The translations under genes and the position numbers were made by a program. Source: Legionella sp. (GTDB lineage: Bacteria > Pseudomonadota > Gammaproteobacteria > Legionellales > Legionellaceae). Taken from it: a stretch of DNA of 64,000 bases. Below, piece after piece: positions 19,901 through 27,646 of the stretch. Position 1 is the first letter of the stretch. Each line of letters begins with the position of its first letter. Where the stretch lies: assembly GCA_031291095.1 (NCBI GenBank), contig JARLJR010000124.1, positions 1 to 64,000 of the forward strand, read 5' to 3'. A model generated the notes under the pieces. The model saw only the letters and a program-made list of their open reading frames with translations. It made no database searches and was not told the origin of the DNA.

Positions 19901-22900
19901 TTCGATAAAACCCGCCCCAGGAAATACTCGATGGCCATCAATGCAATACTCTTTTAAATACTCTAATTCATTAAAATCAAGCCGATTGATGAAGTGAACT
20001 TCATGGGAATGACCAGGAACTTTAGTACCTAATAATTCATGAACTCGCTCACCATAAGGAAGTTTTTTTCTCTTCTTGATGTCTAACCAGTAGCGTTGTC
20101 TATTAAAACAGTAGGTTGGCAAAACGACTTTGCGCAAAGATTTAAGATAGGGTTTATAATAGGCATCCCAGTTTATGCTGTTCCCTTGTAAATAGGCAGC
20201 GACCAGCACATGTAAATCAGTTGAGGTTATCACCTCATCGTTTAAAGTGACCTCAGCAACTCTCGACTCACTTGCTTTTAGTTGCTCTAATAGATCCTCT
20301 TTATCTTTAATAATTAGGGCCAAACGATGGGTAAAATGGCTTCGCCCTGCCGCCGCAGTGAAGCATATGTCTTCTATGTCTTCAACACTTCGTTCTAAGT
20401 AATAAACATATGCAGTAATTAATTCATGCAATGAGTGTTGTGATCGTGCCGATAAAACTAATAACTGCTCAATGCCGGATAGCCCGGATTCACCCTTTAT
20501 TGCAAGAGCTGGCGCCTCTTCTAGTATTATATGTGCGTTCGTACCACTAAAGCCAAAAGAGCTCACCCCTGCTCTTCTTAATTGAGTAGATGGAGTCCAT
20601 GGACTGTTCGAACGAACTATTTCAATCACCTCAGGATTAATATCCAACTTTGGATTAATCGAATTAATATGGATGTTTGCTGGAAGCATTTGATGCGTTA
20701 ATGCCGCGATTGTTTTTAATACGCCGGCGATACCAGAGGCAGCCTCAAGATGTCCGATATTAGACTTCACAGAGCCAATATATAAGGGCTTATTTCGATT
20801 CTGATTACCATACACGGCACTAATTGCACCAAATTCAATTGGGTCACCAAGAACAGTTGCTGAACCATGGGCTTCAATGTAATCAATGTCGTTAGGACTC
20901 AGGTTGGCCTGATTTAACGCATTAACTAACAATTGTTTTTGTGCTTGAAGGCTTGGCACCGTGATTCCACTTGATGCTCCGTCTTGATTAACTGCTGTAC
21001 TTTGAATTACTGCATGAATAATGTCGCCATCTTTTAACGCATCTTCTAAACGCTTCAAAACAATCAATGCACATCCCTCGGCACGGACATATCCATCCGC
21101 ATCCTGCGAAAAAGTGCGACAGCGATTAGTTGGTGATAACATTTTAGCATTTGCCAGTCCCACAGAATTTTCTGGGGACAAAATGATATTTACGCCACCA
21201 GCAATAGCCATGTTAATTCGACCTAACTGTAATGCCTGACATGCAGAATCTAAAACCACCAACGAGGATGAGCATGCAGTATCTATCGTTTCAGCGGGAC
21301 CTCGAGTTCCTAAATAATAAGCAATTCGCCCTGCCATAACACTAGAGGCATTATCAACAATGAAAAACGGATCACGTGCGGCCTCGCTGTGATGAGAAGA
21401 AATTAAACTTCTATAATCTGCGCTACTGCTTCCAATAAAGACCCCTACTTTTTTCTTTTTAAGCAAATGTGCAGGTATTGCTGCGTTTTCTAATGCCTCC
21501 CATGCAACCTCCAACAAGAGACGATGTTGAGGGTCCATTTGCAGTGCTTCTCTGGGGCTAATGTTAAAAAAAGCTGGTTCAAACTGATCAATATCCTCCA
21601 AAACTCCAGCCAGGCTAATGCGATTTTTTACTTCATTATCATAATGTTCAATATCCCATCGCCAATTCGGAATAGGTTCGATCGCATCGACCCCAGTGCT
21701 CAATAAAGTCCATAAATCATCCATGTTTCTCACTTTCCCAGGTAAACGACATCCTATGCCAATAATCGCGACTTTAAACTGTTTGTCAGTAGTTGTTGGC
21801 TTTTCTTGGACAAACTCATTAATGCCCCCTTTGGGGTTATTAGCAAAATCAATTAACTCTGCAAGTGTTGGGTAATCAAATGCTATGGTTTGTGAAATCG
21901 GTAGTTCAGGTCCAAAGTATTCTTGTAGTTTTTGATGAAGCATAGTGGCATGTATCGATGTTCCCCCCATATCTGAAAAGCTTTGGTGGGGATCAATACT
22001 CTTTAAACCTAAAATATCTGCCAAAATATGCTCCACATCTGCAGCAAGCTTGCTCGTCTTATCGTTAATAGTATTTACTTTGACATCAACGCATTCCAGT
22101 TTGTTTCCTAGATATGCTATGCGGGTCTTACTGCGTTGAATTTTTCCGCTTGTTGTTTTAAAGGCACGATTAGGTCTTAATAATTTAATGTCATGGATTG
22201 CAACACCATAGTGTTTTGCAACGTTATGGCGAATGGCGGGAATAATTTCACTTAAATCTTTTCTCATGGCAGTGCGTTTTATTTCAGCACAAATAACAAT
22301 AGCTTCATGTTTGCCTGTATCCACGCTAAACGCTGAAGTATTTCCAGGTTTAATATAGTCATGACTTTCATCTACAACGGCTTCTAAGTCCTGTGGATAA
22401 ATATTGCGTCCATCGATAATGATTAAATCCTTTTGTCGGCCAGTTAAGTAGAGCTGATTACCATGGATAAAACCTAAATCGCCACTGCGTAAATAATATT
22501 TATTTGTTCCATCTAATATAACGTTAAATGTTTCCTCTGAACGCACAGGATTATCCCAGTAACCCTGTGCCACACTGCGGCCACTAATCCAAATTTCACC
22601 CACTTCATCCTCGTTACAAAGAGTTTTAGAAACGGGATCAACGATGACAACCTCATGTTCTGGCTCTATTGCGCCAGCACTCATAATTAGGTATTCATCA
22701 TCTTTATGGGTACTCGGTACAATTTTTCCCTTGGATAAGTGTTCTTTGGATACATACATAAAGTCAGATATTTGACCTTTAAGATTGGATGATACATGAA
22801 GGGTATTTTCAGCTAATCCATAGGCAACACAATAAGATTCTCGTTTAAATCCACAGGCCGCAAATTTTGTGCAAAATTGCTCATAGGTTTCAAATCGATT

Positions 22901-23764
22901 AGGTTCTGCTGCCGCTATTGCATAACCGATAGAGGATAAATCAAGCGTTTCCAGTTCTTCATCCAAAATTTTATTAACGCATAATTGATAGGCAAAATTG
23001 GGGCTCGCGGTAAAATAAGCCTTATAATCGGTTATTGCCTTGAGCCAACGATATGGTTTTTCAATAACAGAGACTGGGGATAACAAAACCAAAGGATTAT
23101 GGGTGTAAATGGATGATAATATCCCACCAATTAAACCAAAATCATGCTGAGATGGCAGCCATATCACACTGGTTTTAGTAGCGTCTAGCCCCGCTGAGTA
23201 TTTTATAGTCGATAGATTGTGTAGCAAGTTCACGTGGCTGACCATGACTCCTTTGGGCTGTCCGGTCGATCCTGAAGTGTATTGTAAAAAAGCAAGTGCT
23301 GACGCATCAATTGTTGACTTGATTAAGGTACCATTTAACGTATTTGAAGCAAAAATTGCTTCTGTTGCTAACTTTTCAACATCGGATAACATGTCAATTG
23401 ATGATAAATCATCAATTATTGTTTGAGTTCCCAAAATTAACTTTGGATCGCAGGATTCAATGATGCTGTGTAATCGATAAGCATGTCTTGGATTTTGCAA
23501 TGGATATGCAGGTACAGCAATCATTCCAGAGTAAAAGCAAGCTAATATAGCTGAAATAAAATCAAGACTGGGGGGATAAATCAATAGAACTCTAGATTGA
23601 GGGGCAAAGCGCTCTTGAAGGTAGACAGCCAGTTTTTTTGCATCAATAATTAATTCACTGTATCTTTTTACAATTGAATTCTGATTATCTTTCAAAAAAG
23701 TAAATTCAACCTCATCCATTTTAGCAAGATTATTTTCAATAACATCTGTTAAAATAATAGCCAT
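13964..23764 (-). CDS. FAAL-initiated multimodular polyketide synthase lacking acyltransferase domains
   Basis: 3266 residues. Domain order: fatty acyl-AMP ligase (1 to about 570; YTSGSTGQPKG, RSGDLG, GRQKDLIIIDGRN); ACP1 (S603); KS1 (C831, EAHGSAT, SNIGHLEAASG); a short KS-to-AT linker with no GxSxG acyltransferase; dehydratase-like fold (about 1245-1520); ketoreductase (GGTGGIG near 1690, Y1833, HDGLL as in B-type KRs); ACP2 (S1986); KS2 (C2219); a second AT-less linker; ACP3 (S2690); thioesterase (GHSLGG, S2822); and a C-terminal stretch of about 270 residues with two lipocalin-like repeats. The ligase should load a free fatty acid, two KS domains extend it, and the TE releases it. Extender loading needs an acyltransferase acting in trans, which is absent from the window. 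The dehydratase His is replaced by Tyr (Y1273), though D1419 is kept. A GGAGG site precedes ATG 23764. The product is unknown. Confidence 0.93.
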   Translation of the reverse strand: MAIILTDVIENNLAKMDEVEFTFLKDNQNSIVKRYSELIIDAKKLAVYLQERFAPQSRVLLIYPPSLDFISAILACFYSGMIAVPAYPLQNPRHAYRLHSIIESCDPKLILGTQTIIDDLSSIDMLSDVEKLATEAIFASNTLNGTLIKSTIDASALAFLQYTSGSTGQPKGVMVSHVNLLHNLSTIKYSAGLDATKTSVIWLPSQHDFGLIGGILSSIYTHNPLVLLSPVSVIEKPYRWLKAITDYKAYFTASPNFAYQLCVNKILDEELETLDLSSIGYAIAAAEPNRFETYEQFCTKFAACGFKRESYCVAYGLAENTLHVSSNLKGQISDFMYVSKEHLSKGKIVPSTHKDDEYLIMSAGAIEPEHEVVIVDPVSKTLCNEDEVGEIWISGRSVAQGYWDNPVRSEETFNVILDGTNKYYLRSGDLGFIHGNQLYLTGRQKDLIIIDGRNIYPQDLEAVVDESHDYIKPGNTSAFSVDTGKHEAIVICAEIKRTAMRKDLSEIIPAIRHNVAKHYGVAIHDIKLLRPNRAFKTTSGKIQRSKTRIAYLGNKLECVDVKVNTINDKTSKLAADVEHILADILGLKSIDPHQSFSDMGGTSIHATMLHQKLQEYFGPELPISQTIAFDYPTLAELIDFANNPKGGINEFVQEKPTTTDKQFKVAIIGIGCRLPGKVRNMDDLWTLLSTGVDAIEPIPNWRWDIEHYDNEVKNRISLAGVLEDIDQFEPAFFNISPREALQMDPQHRLLLEVAWEALENAAIPAHLLKKKKVGVFIGSSSADYRSLISSHHSEAARDPFFIVDNASSVMAGRIAYYLGTRGPAETIDTACSSSLVVLDSACQALQLGRINMAIAGGVNIILSPENSVGLANAKMLSPTNRCRTFSQDADGYVRAEGCALIVLKRLEDALKDGDIIHAVIQSTAVNQDGASSGITVPSLQAQKQLLVNALNQANLSPNDIDYIEAHGSATVLGDPIEFGAISAVYGNQNRNKPLYIGSVKSNIGHLEAASGIAGVLKTIAALTHQMLPANIHINSINPKLDINPEVIEIVRSNSPWTPSTQLRRAGVSSFGFSGTNAHIILEEAPALAIKGESGLSGIEQLLVLSARSQHSLHELITAYVYYLERSVEDIEDICFTAAAGRSHFTHRLALIIKDKEDLLEQLKASESRVAEVTLNDEVITSTDLHVLVAAYLQGNSINWDAYYKPYLKSLRKVVLPTYCFNRQRYWLDIKKRKKLPYGERVHELLGTKVPGHSHEVHFINRLDFNELEYLKEYCIDGHRVFPGAGFIEGALACGVNLLGENPLSLKDVLLLAPLTLETVVDCEYTLDPISEGAYRGVIYAHHEQKSDWVRQADFTVEHLPNPDRKVTDLARLQATLDVIDVSQRERIKEAFVGQGVALVAIKNDTLTTNGYYFHPSLFDGVLEAVALVFHQEPTVTYIPTRIACMNWYQKAEGLLWAKVTLTNQDAQSAIVDVKITDNHGMLLAEIEDFVVSAVTQDTLKNILSQKGQLSHYVQNYQIYTLPKVQKTKNEAIIVYANNNTEVALLSAYVKTNHYQELNNKHVVFIYEDNFSTLVSLAKQLFIHKPLSFTLVTRSAFSVSHEDEINPNHTLALGFWRSLQQEAREFPCYLIDIKGTENISNLLDIIREGALPEPQVIVRQQIYIPRLLMMKEYTEPHHTPFSLKPEATYLITGGTGGIGLALAKYLITKGAVHLALTSRHKPSKAMNQWMEAQNAQGVLITHYTADVANQGDMNNLFVAIAKSKYPLKGIFHAAGMIHDGLLTNLSDEDFHSVFAPKITGSIHLHELSKELDLDCFVLFSSIVSLIGNAGQTNYATANAFMDGLAIQRCNQGLPAVSINLGPFANIGMASDLNAVHLSQGVRAINIHQGLEALYATLSNTHQGQVGIMDVDWSKISVSNNPYLEHLVVVNKTTVQSEWQLLLEASPQERYEQVLTDKIKEVLAQALRIPDPNDIDINQGFFEMGVDSLVAIELKNILQSKIGDALTLSNTITFDYPNVKQMVNYLLQSFAPKKTTAITPKQNTSIQDEEIAIIGVSGEFPGAGNLDEFWQLLLNAQESVSDVPSSRWNIDDFYDTNQEAYGKMITRRGGFIKDIEQFDANFFSISPKEATYLDPQHRLLLKHAWLALESAGISPHSLNGSDTGVFIGISTNDYGELIQQNEHLNEINAYIGTGNALSTASGRISYLLGLQGPNLAIDTACSSSLVALNEACARLRSGECSCVLVGGVNVLLSPTLSIIFSKAGMLAPDGKCKTFDEKADGYVRGEGCGMVVLKRLSDALRDNDPIWAVVKASAINQDGASSGLTVPSGVAQKRLLTRVLELSNLNPEDIDYLECHGTGTRLGDPIEVHALGQVYGKNRAQEAPLMIGSVKTNIGHLESAAGIAGLIKVVLALKNNKIPGHLNFTQLNSNISLNFPAEIVTETTDWKTKETPRRAAVSSFGFSGTNAHVILEEAPLQSIKQHKAIELPATHVFILSAKTKKSLDDLVKSYLYYLDHSNECIEDICFTAAMGRAHFTHRLALIVKNKDNLLVQLQSHKLNSIEVSLTDGIIVSQDPNVLVNKYLAGHSIDWNEYYKPYVKALRKINLPTYCFDTQQYWVSENKKNTKNTFKPQETTANEVSFQTLGMLIKQSTALDKKHLILNYLVITMNKISGASFEFLRAKNSVQNLGLDSIMLMQLQARIEKDLGVAMDFIALQSSDDLNAISDLIETAIAAHGTTIQEQVYDRRESQLLNKPENVDYQLFIISPLGFGADAYSKWPARLANNIEIVYLGYQYQGSWRDMIKAMATELKAHCKRPFIIYGHSLGGMVAYELAAYLEHHTPLRPETLIISSLVPPMQFERVEYVFPFNQMVTGAGVDVVELLTLGHYLPPGAMGLTTVSPDEISRDAQAIIDYSYNDSATISTPIVAIQANNDVLVRDASFVSAWSKYTTDYFTYLEIEGTHLFFTNPPQEVFNTIEEVFRETNTPQGVELKVYQLKEYIQGSSQNNTYPLGIEPKGYIIYDQPTHSMAVHLWNAQAEKSLKSLSANENKRIIEFMMNHMAYCGRFVMNSSEVHHHIKSSSIPNYTDDILSRYYHLEHGNLTLTTLPKTLKKQRHELYQQLVWNATNNDKQPQSPLVGCWDLINYYENDEAVLGSEPIGQMLITDTAYFSMQIAQKNRQEFKDTNIYLASNEELLTAYYSNRNLFGTCKMSNQDGVMLCNVLSPTSFDSRFLSSYVIKKNELYMNYELEIENKTIKVKSRWRIKQNQ

Positions 23765-23792
23765 CTAATGCCTCCAATGAAGATGTTTATTC

Positions 23793-23987
23793 TTAAACTT
23801 CAATATCGAGCGAGGTTTCCTCCAGGCTTAAATTAATTACGCACTGAAGTTTTATAGTTTTAATAGTTTGATTGGACCAACAGGTATAATTATTATGGGA
23901 GGACCGCCAGATATATTTCTTCGTCAGTGAGTCTTGAAAAAATCTAATTTTGTCTGACATTTCATTTTTATTCATTTCGTGTAGCAT
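23793..23987 (-). CDS. Possible small protein upstream of the polyketide synthase
   Basis: A 64-codon frame ends 28 bp before the synthase start on the same strand. The sequence begins MLHEMNKNEMSDK and has no motif I recognise; it is not an MbtH protein or carrier protein. No good ribosome site precedes ATG 23987 or the later in-frame ATGs. It could be a leader gene of the synthase operon or a chance frame in the 5' untranslated region. Confidence 0.25.
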   Translation of the reverse strand: MLHEMNKNEMSDKIRFFQDSLTKKYIWRSSHNNYTCWSNQTIKTIKLQCVINLSLEETSLDIEV

Positions 23988-24471
23988 AAACAGCTTCTAA
24001 ATCTATCGCACAGTACAAGTAATTCCATTTGTGCGCTGCACTATAATTAACCGATAAGATCTAATATAGTACACAAAATACCATTTTGCGATTATTAATC
24101 CCTTACTGTGTGCAGTGATCTGTATTAAACCAAGAGAAAGAAAATACTTTCAATAAGTTAACCCAGGTTTTAATTTTATTTGGACATATCAAAAATTTGC
24201 TGAAAAATGGGTAAGAGTTCTGAAAGGCTGTCCGCCTCAAAGCTACGTAAAACATAATATATACTCATAACGTAACCTTTTGTTTGCTGGGTTTATATGC
24301 CTCATTTAAAATTTGAACTTAGTGAAGCCCTTCAGCCGTGTGAGCACTTATAGCTCAAGATGGATATTGAAATAACGCAGGGTTATTATAGTAATAACTC
24401 GTTCATAAATGGTTTCAGCATAAGCAGGGCTTTAAAGCCCTGCTGCCCGAACCAATTCAGGAGTAAGGTTC
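23988..24471. other. Intergenic region upstream of the polyketide synthase operon
   Basis: 484 bp of AT-rich DNA between the synthase leader and the cupin gene, which points toward it on the same strand. It should hold the synthase promoter. Two short palindromes are visible: GTTATTA-tag-TAATAAC at 24382-24398, and the 20-bp perfect palindrome at 24424-24443. I find no supported gene or RNA. Confidence 0.5.
24424..24443 (-). terminator. Perfect 20-bp palindrome after the cupin gene
   Basis: GCAGGGCTTTAAAGCCCTGC is fully self-complementary and lies 29 bp beyond the stop of the minus-strand cupin gene. No T-run follows on that strand, so it is either a weak or Rho-assisted terminator or a protein-binding palindrome. 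Confidence 0.4.
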
Positions 24472-25122
24472 CTACGCAAATGATAATGAAGGGGAACAAC
24501 CTTCAACTTGATCGTTATTTTCTTCACAATCGGAATCATAGGTAGCCGTGGGTGTTTCATCTTTAATATAAATTACATTTAAATTTCTATTTTGAACATC
24601 AAGGCACTGATAAGCTCTCATTTCATAAATATGTAAGGTCATGCTAATTTCTGTACGGGATGTTTTTCTACACTTAAGTTGATGCACAAAGCTACCCTGT
24701 AAATCATCTCGATTCGTATCAAATTGCTCTCGCTCAACACATTTATCCAATGCGGCCGTATTTTCCCCTGTAGGTAAATAAAATTTCTCCGTTATCGGTC
24801 CCTCAAGAACCGTTACGGTTCCCTTAAATTTGTGATCATGAATTAATGTTTTTTGTTTTCGTAAAAAGACAAATACCCATATGGAAAAAGGGTTTTCTCC
24901 ATCTTGATGATCATAAATAAGATGTCTACCGACACAGGTGCTCTTAGTCGGATCTTCTGGCTTATAAGCAGAAGTGTTTAATTTCAATTTACCTTCTACA
25001 ATTAATTTAGGTAGTAATTCTGAAACTTTTTGGTAATTGATGACATCTAGGCTATGAATTGCTTTGCTAATTGCTTGTTTATTGAGTTCTTTTACATGAT
25101 CAACTTCAGTTTTAAACATCAT
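24472..25122 (-). CDS. Cysteine-dioxygenase-like cupin
   Basis: 216 residues. The iron-binding pattern of type I cysteine dioxygenases is present: HDH (H95, H97) followed by TVTVLEG and EKFY, a third His at H147 (FVHQL), and TLHIYEM matching the family's SLHLY stretch. The spacing from the second to the third His (50 residues) is close to that of known enzymes (88 to 140 in the mammalian protein). The expected activity is oxidation of cysteine or a small thiol to the sulfinate in the cytosol. The acidic tail after about residue 195 (DSDCEENNDQ) is unusual. ATG 25122 follows an AAAGGAGT site. The substrate cannot be told from sequence; other thiol dioxygenases share the fold. Confidence 0.72.
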   Translation of the reverse strand: MMFKTEVDHVKELNKQAISKAIHSLDVINYQKVSELLPKLIVEGKLKLNTSAYKPEDPTKSTCVGRHLIYDHQDGENPFSIWVFVFLRKQKTLIHDHKFKGTVTVLEGPITEKFYLPTGENTAALDKCVEREQFDTNRDDLQGSFVHQLKCRKTSRTEISMTLHIYEMRAYQCLDVQNRNLNVIYIKDETPTATYDSDCEENNDQVEGCSPSLSFA

Positions 25123-25220
25123 AATAATACTCCTTTAATCCTTATTGTCCTAAGCATCCAGTTAGTTTAGGGCATGTTGATCACGAATACCAATGCGCCA
25201 ACACGCCCTTTTATCTCGAG

Positions 25221-25490
25221 TTAGTGTTCTTCACAAACAGTATAATAACCATGGCGGTAAGGATTGCTGCGTGCTCTAAATTTATAGTCACGACAATGCT
25301 GGCCACGCTCATCAATGTATCGCTTATCCAGGCGAAATGAAAAATCGCCAAAATTCATGTCTTTTTGCCATTCACGTTCCTGTCGAGCTCGGTCTTCTTT
25401 ATCTAAGTCTTTAAAAAATTTACTTAGTTTGCTCGCATGACCAATAGAGATAAAACACATCAGACAGAGCATGAAGATTAATTTTTTCAT
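25221..25490 (-). CDS. Small exported protein
   Basis: 89 residues with a typical signal peptide (MKKLIFMLCLMCFISIGHAS, cleavage likely near 19). The mature part is highly charged at first (DKEDRARQEREWQKD) and ends with a Cys-flanked segment (CRDYKF to YYTVCEE). That end vaguely recalls the C-terminal block of 17-kDa surface antigen-like proteins (CREY...ACR), but the match is weak. It is probably periplasmic with one disulfide. It stands alone between the cupin and a divergent membrane-protein gene. Confidence 0.65.
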   Translation of the reverse strand: MKKLIFMLCLMCFISIGHASKLSKFFKDLDKEDRARQEREWQKDMNFGDFSFRLDKRYIDERGQHCRDYKFRARSNPYRHGYYTVCEEH

Positions 25491-25613
25491 AGTTGGGTTC
25501 TTTATAAGTCACAAAGATGGTAATTAAATCATATTTCATTTAAATAAACAAAAAAGATATACTAATTACCAAATAATGAAATTAATCCCATTTGGTTTTA
25601 AATTAAAAAATAG

Positions 25614-25706
25614 AACTTTGCGAGGAACGTAGTGACGAAGCAACCCAGGAGTCTGTGGCACGTACCTTAGATTGTTGCTTCACTTCGTTTGCAGCAACGA
25701 CGGACA
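25614..25706. repeat. Intergenic inverted repeat
   Basis: GACGAAGCAAC on the left and GTTGCTTCACTTCGT on the right form an imperfect stem around a roughly 40-bp centre. The type is common between Legionella genes. It lies just ahead of the lysoplasmalogenase gene. A 60-codon minus-strand frame through it (25603-25785) is repeat-derived and not called as a gene. Confidence 0.5.
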
Positions 25707-25735
25707 AGTTTGGATAATTAATTAATGAGGTTTTT

Positions 25736-26416
25736 ATGTCAGGACGATATTTTAAAATAAACTTAGCACTTATTTTGATTTTCATGGTGCTTTACCTATT
25801 ATTACTTCCATTTATTCATTACCCATGGACCACGCTGCTCAAACCAATTCCTATAATCCTACTCATGCTTCTTACCACGCATGTTCAGCCTAAACGGCAA
25901 ATAGAAAAAATTTTTTTAATATTAGCGCTAGGCTTCTCAGCCCTAGGCGATATTAGTTTAACCTTTCCAGGATCTGATGCCTTATCAATGGGAATACTGG
26001 CATTTATGGTAACGCACTGTTCCTACATTTGTTTATTTTTAAAGAAAGGACATTTTCAAAAAAGAAGAATAATTGCTTTTTTACCGATATTACTCCTGAT
26101 CCTCGCATTTTTTAGCTATATATGGCCTTACTTAGGCAATATGAAAATTCCTGTAGCGATTTATATCTGTTTGCTTGGCACCATGCTGCTTTGTTCCTTC
26201 CAGGTACATCAATACGTTCTATTAATTGGAAGTGGTGCCACTTTGTTTTTATTTTCGGATTGCATTTTGGCATTAGGGCAATTTGCAGGGATCGCAAACA
26301 TCACCCTATTTGTTATGCTTCTATATTACAGCGCGCAACTTTTGATAACCTTGGGAATTATGAGTGCTTGGGCTAAAGAAGCTGGCAGTCCTCGCCTTAC
26401 CCGCCTTGCACATTGA
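25736..26416 (+). CDS. YhhN-family membrane protein (lysoplasmalogenase type)
   Basis: 226 residues and about seven to eight hydrophobic segments. The family blocks LKPIPIILL (residues 34-42), FSALGDISL and SDCILALGQF hold the conserved Asp residues of the YhhN/TMEM86 family, which includes enzymes that hydrolyse the vinyl-ether bond of lysoplasmalogens in the membrane. Bacterial members are mostly untested. A GAGG site precedes ATG 25736. The next gene, an exported protease, starts 59 bp after the stop in the same direction, so the two may be cotranscribed. Confidence 0.82.
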   Translation: MSGRYFKINLALILIFMVLYLLLLPFIHYPWTTLLKPIPIILLMLLTTHVQPKRQIEKIFLILALGFSALGDISLTFPGSDALSMGILAFMVTHCSYICLFLKKGHFQKRRIIAFLPILLLILAFFSYIWPYLGNMKIPVAIYICLLGTMLLCSFQVHQYVLLIGSGATLFLFSDCILALGQFAGIANITLFVMLLYYSAQLLITLGIMSAWAKEAGSPRLTRLAH

Positions 26417-26475
26417 CAAAAATAATCAAACTGATCAATAATCCCCCAGTTTATTTTCTAGACATAAGGGTTATC

Positions 26476-27558
26476 ATGCAGTTTAAACAAATGACAAGCA
26501 CATTAATGCAAGTCTCTATCCTTGCATTATCAATGACAGGCACTGTTTTTTCTGGGGATGTTACTGTCGTCGGTTCAATAAAACAAACATTGAAACAATC
26601 TCATACAACTCCTTCTGCTCAATATGGTGTCATTAATAAAGATACTAATGAAAAAGTGATCCAATTATTGCATGTTGAGCTTTCTGAAGAGGCAAAAAAC
26701 CATTTAATTAATCAGGCTCAAGCTTTAGCTCACCCTCAAACCATGCTAAAAGCGGATGCATCAGCATTTCCTGCACGTGTTCAGTTAGGTATGAGTAACG
26801 TACCTGTACTGGACCAAGGAGTTCATGGAACCTGTGTTACTTTTGCTGTAACAGGTGTCATTGATGCAGCACTTGCTAAAGGCGACTACATCAGCCAAGT
26901 ATGTAATTTACAATTAGGAAATTACTTGGAAAAATTCGGTTATGGTTCAAGCGGCTGGGATGGCAGCTATGCAGAGCAAGTAATTAGTCAAATTCAACAA
27001 TTTGGAATTGTTAATAAAGAAAAAGAACGAACAATAGGTTGTGGCGGTTACAAAGAGTACCCTACTTATTTGCCACATAATTCCGCGCTAATTATGGATC
27101 CAGCACAGTATATTGCGATGCGCGAATTAGTTTTTGGCAATCAGGTAAACTGGTTTAATGTATTGCAGGAAAATAATTCTGAGCTTACTTTAAACGAAGT
27201 AAAACAAGCATTAAATGCAGGCGATCGATTAGTTTTTGGTGTACTTTTACCACGTACGGATCTCGGTTTAGCCGGTGCATTAGCGAAGCATAAAGCAATT
27301 TACTTCCAAGACACCTGGGTTGTAACTCCAGAAATAATCAATGGCTTGGAGAGCGTTGAGGCAGGCCATGAAATGATTATTACTGGCTATGATGACAACG
27401 CTGTAGCGATTGACGATAAAGGGCAAAAGCATCAAGGATTATTAAAGATACGTAATTCATGGGGGCGTTTGCTCGGAGACGCTGGTGAATTCTATATGTC
27501 CTACGATTATTTTAAATTACTCGTCATCGAAGTTTCACGAATCTCCCCTGCTCACTAA
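26476..27558 (+). CDS. Exported papain-like (C1A) cysteine protease
   Basis: 360 residues. A signal peptide (MQFKQMTSTLMQVSILALSM region) is followed by a pro-region of about 80 residues and a C1A catalytic domain: QGVHGTCVTFA with the oxyanion Gln and nucleophile C120, AGHEMIITGYDD with H298, and RNSWG with N327. Papain-family enzymes hydrolyse peptides, and this one should act in the periplasm or outside the cell, probably after type II secretion (inference). An upstream TTG at 26413 would overlap the previous gene; ATG 26476 has an AAGGG site and begins the signal peptide, so it is chosen. A perfect hairpin follows the stop. Confidence 0.9.
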   Translation: MQFKQMTSTLMQVSILALSMTGTVFSGDVTVVGSIKQTLKQSHTTPSAQYGVINKDTNEKVIQLLHVELSEEAKNHLINQAQALAHPQTMLKADASAFPARVQLGMSNVPVLDQGVHGTCVTFAVTGVIDAALAKGDYISQVCNLQLGNYLEKFGYGSSGWDGSYAEQVISQIQQFGIVNKEKERTIGCGGYKEYPTYLPHNSALIMDPAQYIAMRELVFGNQVNWFNVLQENNSELTLNEVKQALNAGDRLVFGVLLPRTDLGLAGALAKHKAIYFQDTWVVTPEIINGLESVEAGHEMIITGYDDNAVAIDDKGQKHQGLLKIRNSWGRLLGDAGEFYMSYDYFKLLVIEVSRISPAH

Positions 27559-27565
27559 TCGTCTA

Positions 27566-27590
27566 AGTGAAAGGCGACAAGCCTTTCACT
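27566..27590 (+). terminator. Hairpin after the papain-like protease gene
   Basis: AGTGAAAGGC-gacaa-GCCTTTCACT is a perfect 10-bp stem with a 5-base loop, 8 bp after the stop. It has no T-run, so it may work with Rho or mainly stabilise the mRNA end. Confidence 0.6.
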
Positions 27591-27646
27591 CCCTGCCTGC
27601 ACAATATGATACACTATGCATTATTATTAATTAGTTGAACAAGAAA

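Noticed and set aside
24424-24443. 20-bp palindrome as an attachment or recombination site
   Set aside because: No integrase, direct repeat or tRNA lies nearby; terminator or binding site is simpler.
25603-25785. 60-codon minus-strand frame
   Set aside because: Most of it lies in the intergenic inverted repeat, and it overlaps the real start of the lysoplasmalogenase gene.
26122-26376. 84-codon plus-strand frame inside the YhhN gene
   Set aside because: It is out of frame within a well-supported membrane-protein gene.
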